A DNA stretch of 7,451 nucleotides from Mycoplasmatota bacterium (GTDB taxonomy: Bacteria > Bacillota_I > Bacilli_A > Izemoplasmatales > Izemoplasmataceae), in the NCBI GenBank assembly GCA_022712785.1, contig JAFLJX010000068.1:1-7451 (forward strand). The letters are read 5' to 3'. The first letter of the stretch is position 1, and each line of letters starts with the position of its first letter. Below the pieces are notes generated by a model that saw only the letters and a program-made list of their open reading frames with translations, was not told the origin of the DNA and did not search any database. The position numbers and the translations under genes are program-made. Below are positions 5,517 to 7,451 of the stretch, one piece after another.

Positions 5517-6332
5517 ATGTATGAAATAATTGCTAAAGAAATATTAAACAAAGATGTAGACTTGATGGTTATAAACGCACCTCTTGTTGCTAGAAATGCT
5601 GAACCTGGACATTTCATAATTTTAAGAGTAGATGATATAGGTGAAAGAATACCTCTAACAATTGCGGAAATTGAAGGAGATAATGTTTCAATAATATATC
5701 AAAAATTAGGTTATTCAACAAATCTACTTGGAACTTATAATGTAGGGGACTCTTTAAGTGACTTTGTTGGTCCATTAGGAAAAGCAGCACATATCAGAGA
5801 TGTTAAAAATGTACTTGGTATCGCTGGTGGTGTTGGAGCTGCGCCTTTACTCCCTCAACTAAGAGAATATGCAAGAAGAGGAGTTAAGGTTACTTTAGTT
5901 ATTGGAGCTAGATCAAAAGAACATATTATTTTATTGGATAAATATAAAGAGTTTTGTGATGAAATCTTTGTTGCAACTGACGATGGATCAGATGGAACTA
6001 AAGGATTTGTTACGGATATTCTAGCGGATTTATATAAAGAAAGAACATTTGACCACGCTATTGCTATCGGCCCATTAGTGATGATGAAATTTGTTGTTTT
6101 ATTAAATAAAAAACATGGGTTACAAACCGATGTTTCCTTAAACCCTGTAATGATCGACGGAACAGGAATGTGTGGGAATTGTAGAGTTTCAATTGGTGGT
6201 AAAACATTTTTTGCTTGTGTTGACGGTCCTGATTTCCCTGGTGAAGAAGTTGACTTTGATGAACTAATTGTTCGTCAAACTTATTACACTGAAGAAGAAC
6301 ATGTTTGTAATTTAAAGTTGGTGAAAAAATGA
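5517..6332 (+). CDS. nfnA: NfnA-type small subunit of NADH/ferredoxin:NADP+ transhydrogenase
   Basis: A 271-residue ferredoxin-NADP reductase-family protein, the normal length for NfnA. The FAD-binding part contains ERIPLTIAE (43-51), matching the R-x-[P/Y]-x-[T/S] flavin motif. GIAGGVGAAPLLP (101-113) begins the pyridine-nucleotide domain. Near the C-terminus, IDGTGMCGNC (213-222) and FFACVDGP (231-238) give Cys219, Cys222 and Cys234 for a [2Fe-2S] cluster; with only three obvious Cys, an Asp such as Asp214 is a likely fourth ligand, as I recall for Nfn structures. In the complex this subunit binds NADH and passes electrons between NADH, ferredoxin and NADP+ by flavin-based bifurcation in the cytoplasm. 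The same fold occurs in PyrK and sulfide dehydrogenase subunits, but the neighbouring large subunit, overlapping by 4 bases, points to Nfn. The ribosome-binding site is weak (GGTG, five bases from the ATG). Confidence 0.88.
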   Translation: MYEIIAKEILNKDVDLMVINAPLVARNAEPGHFIILRVDDIGERIPLTIAEIEGDNVSIIYQKLGYSTNLLGTYNVGDSLSDFVGPLGKAAHIRDVKNVLGIAGGVGAAPLLPQLREYARRGVKVTLVIGARSKEHIILLDKYKEFCDEIFVATDDGSDGTKGFVTDILADLYKERTFDHAIAIGPLVMMKFVVLLNKKHGLQTDVSLNPVMIDGTGMCGNCRVSIGGKTFFACVDGPDFPGEEVDFDELIVRQTYYTEEEHVCNLKLVKK

Positions 6333-7451
6333 AGTTAGAAAAAATACACATGAGAGTTCAAGACGAGAAAGCTAGAAGCTGTAATTTTGAAGAAGTTGCA
6401 TTAGGTTATACTTTAGAAGAAGCAAAATTAGAAGCATCTCGTTGTTTGGATTGCAAAAACCCAAGATGTGTCAATGCTTGTCCAGTTCAGGTTAATATAC
6501 CGGGCTTTATCAAGCATTTATTAGCTGATGATGTTAACTCTGCGTATTATCAAATATATGAAGATAATATTTTGCCTTCAATCTGTGGTAGAGTTTGCCC
6601 TCAGGAAAAACAATGCGAGGGAGCATGTATTGTGGGTATAAAAGGCGAACCCGTAATGATTGGTGCACTTGAAAGATACTTAGGTGATTACGCTTTAAAA
6701 AATGATATAGTTCTAGAACAAAAAATAGAAGAAAACGGAATTAAAGTAGCAATTGTCGGTAGTGGTCCAGCTGGACTTGCCTGCGCCGCAGGTGTTAGAA
6801 AACTTGGTTATAGTGTAGATGTATTTGAAGCTTTACATGATTATGGTGGAGTTTTAAAATATGGTATACCTGATTTTAGACTTCCAAAAGATATTGTTAC
6901 TACTGAAATTAATAAATTAAAAGATATTGGGGTTAAGTTCTTTAAAAATGTTGTTATTGGTAAGAGTATAACTATTGAGCAACTTCAAGAAGAATATGGA
7001 TATAAATCAATTTTCTTAGGTTCAGGAGCTGGATTACCTAGTGGTTTAGGAATTCCTGGAGAGAACTTTAGTGGAGTATATTTTGCTAATGAATTCTTAA
7101 CGCGTGTTAACTTAATGAAATCAAGTGATTTCCCTAATTCACCAACACCTGTAAAAATTGGTGATAATGTAGCTGTTATTGGTGGTGGGAATGTTGCGAT
7201 GGATGCTGCACGTACTGCTAAACGTTTAGGTGCTAAAAATGTATTTATTCTTTACAGAAGAGATATGGATGCACTTCCAGCAAGACTTGAAGAGATACAT
7301 CATGCAATAGAAGAAAATATTAATTTCTTATTACTAAGAAATCCAGTTGAAATAATTGGGGAAAATTATTTAGTTAAGGAAATCAGATGTGAAGTAATGG
7401 AACTTGGTGAAGCTGACGATTCTGGGCGTAGACGTCCAATGGGAACAGGTA
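6329..7451 (+). CDS. nfnB: NfnB-type large subunit of NADH/ferredoxin:NADP+ transhydrogenase (3' partial)
   Basis: The frame runs open from the ATG to the right edge: 374 codons, of roughly 465 expected, so about 90 residues are outside. Two [4Fe-4S] motifs lie near the N-terminus: Cys39, 42, 47 and 51 (last followed by Pro) and Cys86, 90, 96 and 100. An FAD-binding Rossmann loop, GSGPAGL (144-150), follows, then YGIPDFRLPK (178-187), typical of the glutamate synthase beta-subunit/Nfn family. The nucleotide-binding loop is GGGNVAMDAAR (285-295), and the Arg pair at 310-311 fits preference for the NADP phosphate. This subunit holds the bifurcating FAD and the ferredoxin-linked clusters. The start is set by the ATGA overlap with nfnA, implying coupled translation and balanced stoichiometry. 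The GltD subunit of NADPH glutamate synthase is the alternative, but no large GltB gene is visible and NfnA is adjacent. Confidence 0.9.
   Translation, partial: MKLEKIHMRVQDEKARSCNFEEVALGYTLEEAKLEASRCLDCKNPRCVNACPVQVNIPGFIKHLLADDVNSAYYQIYEDNILPSICGRVCPQEKQCEGACIVGIKGEPVMIGALERYLGDYALKNDIVLEQKIEENGIKVAIVGSGPAGLACAAGVRKLGYSVDVFEALHDYGGVLKYGIPDFRLPKDIVTTEINKLKDIGVKFFKNVVIGKSITIEQLQEEYGYKSIFLGSGAGLPSGLGIPGENFSGVYFANEFLTRVNLMKSSDFPNSPTPVKIGDNVAVIGGGNVAMDAARTAKRLGAKNVFILYRRDMDALPARLEEIHHAIEENINFLLLRNPVEIIGENYLVKEIRCEVMELGEADDSGRRRPMGTG

Noticed and set aside
5426..5617. Reverse-strand open frame across the flavodoxin-nfnA junction
   Set aside because: It overlaps two well-supported genes and has no family resemblance or start signals.
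6064..6351. Reverse-strand open frame of 95 codons
   Set aside because: Antisense to the cluster-binding end of nfnA, whose conserved Cys motifs show which strand is coding.
6329..7451. Glutamate synthase small subunit GltD
   Set aside because: The N-terminal clusters and FAD domain are shared with GltD, but the 4-base overlap with an NfnA-type gene makes NfnB the better reading.

Overview
The window comes from a low-GC bacterium that uses the standard genetic code: TGA works as a stop (for example in two ATGA gene overlaps) and Trp is encoded by TGG. AGGAG-type ribosome-binding sites, intrinsic terminators with T tracts, TATAAT promoters with an upstream TG, and a Gram-positive-style lipobox point to Bacillota or a neighbouring Mollicutes-like lineage that still has an active metabolism. 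Several Fe-S and flavin redox proteins, including a transhydrogenase typical of fermenters, suggest an anaerobe. The genus cannot be named from the sequence alone. All recognised genes are on the + strand and are tightly packed.

Region 1-1188: the C-terminal tail of a DinG/XPD-type DNA helicase, cut by the window edge, then a D-2-hydroxyacid dehydrogenase-like protein whose catalytic Glu position is a Tyr.

Region 1189-2108: a gene-free stretch of 233 bases that appears to encode a structured RNA. It has a perfect 7-bp GGTA-loop hairpin, a duplicated sequence module, and one C-rich strand with three competing pairing partners. A lipoprotein cyclophilin-type peptidyl-prolyl isomerase follows, ending in a strong intrinsic terminator. 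The RNA is either the leader of the isomerase gene or an independent RNA of 6S-like shape.

Region 2109-5008: a transcription unit with its own promoter and terminator. It holds a cytoplasmic reductive-dehalogenase-like corrinoid/Fe-S protein, a stand-alone Smr domain, a small two-helix membrane protein with a zinc ribbon, and an MFS transporter. The genes overlap or lie within 10 bases of each other.

Region 5009-7451: a second unit with its own promoter. It encodes a small flavodoxin-like protein followed by the two subunits of an NfnAB-type electron-bifurcating NADH/ferredoxin:NADP+ transhydrogenase; the large subunit runs off the right edge. One plausible reading is that the last unit balances NADH, NADPH and low-potential carriers, while the preceding unit contains a low-potential reductase that would need such a carrier. 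That functional link is inference from proximity.
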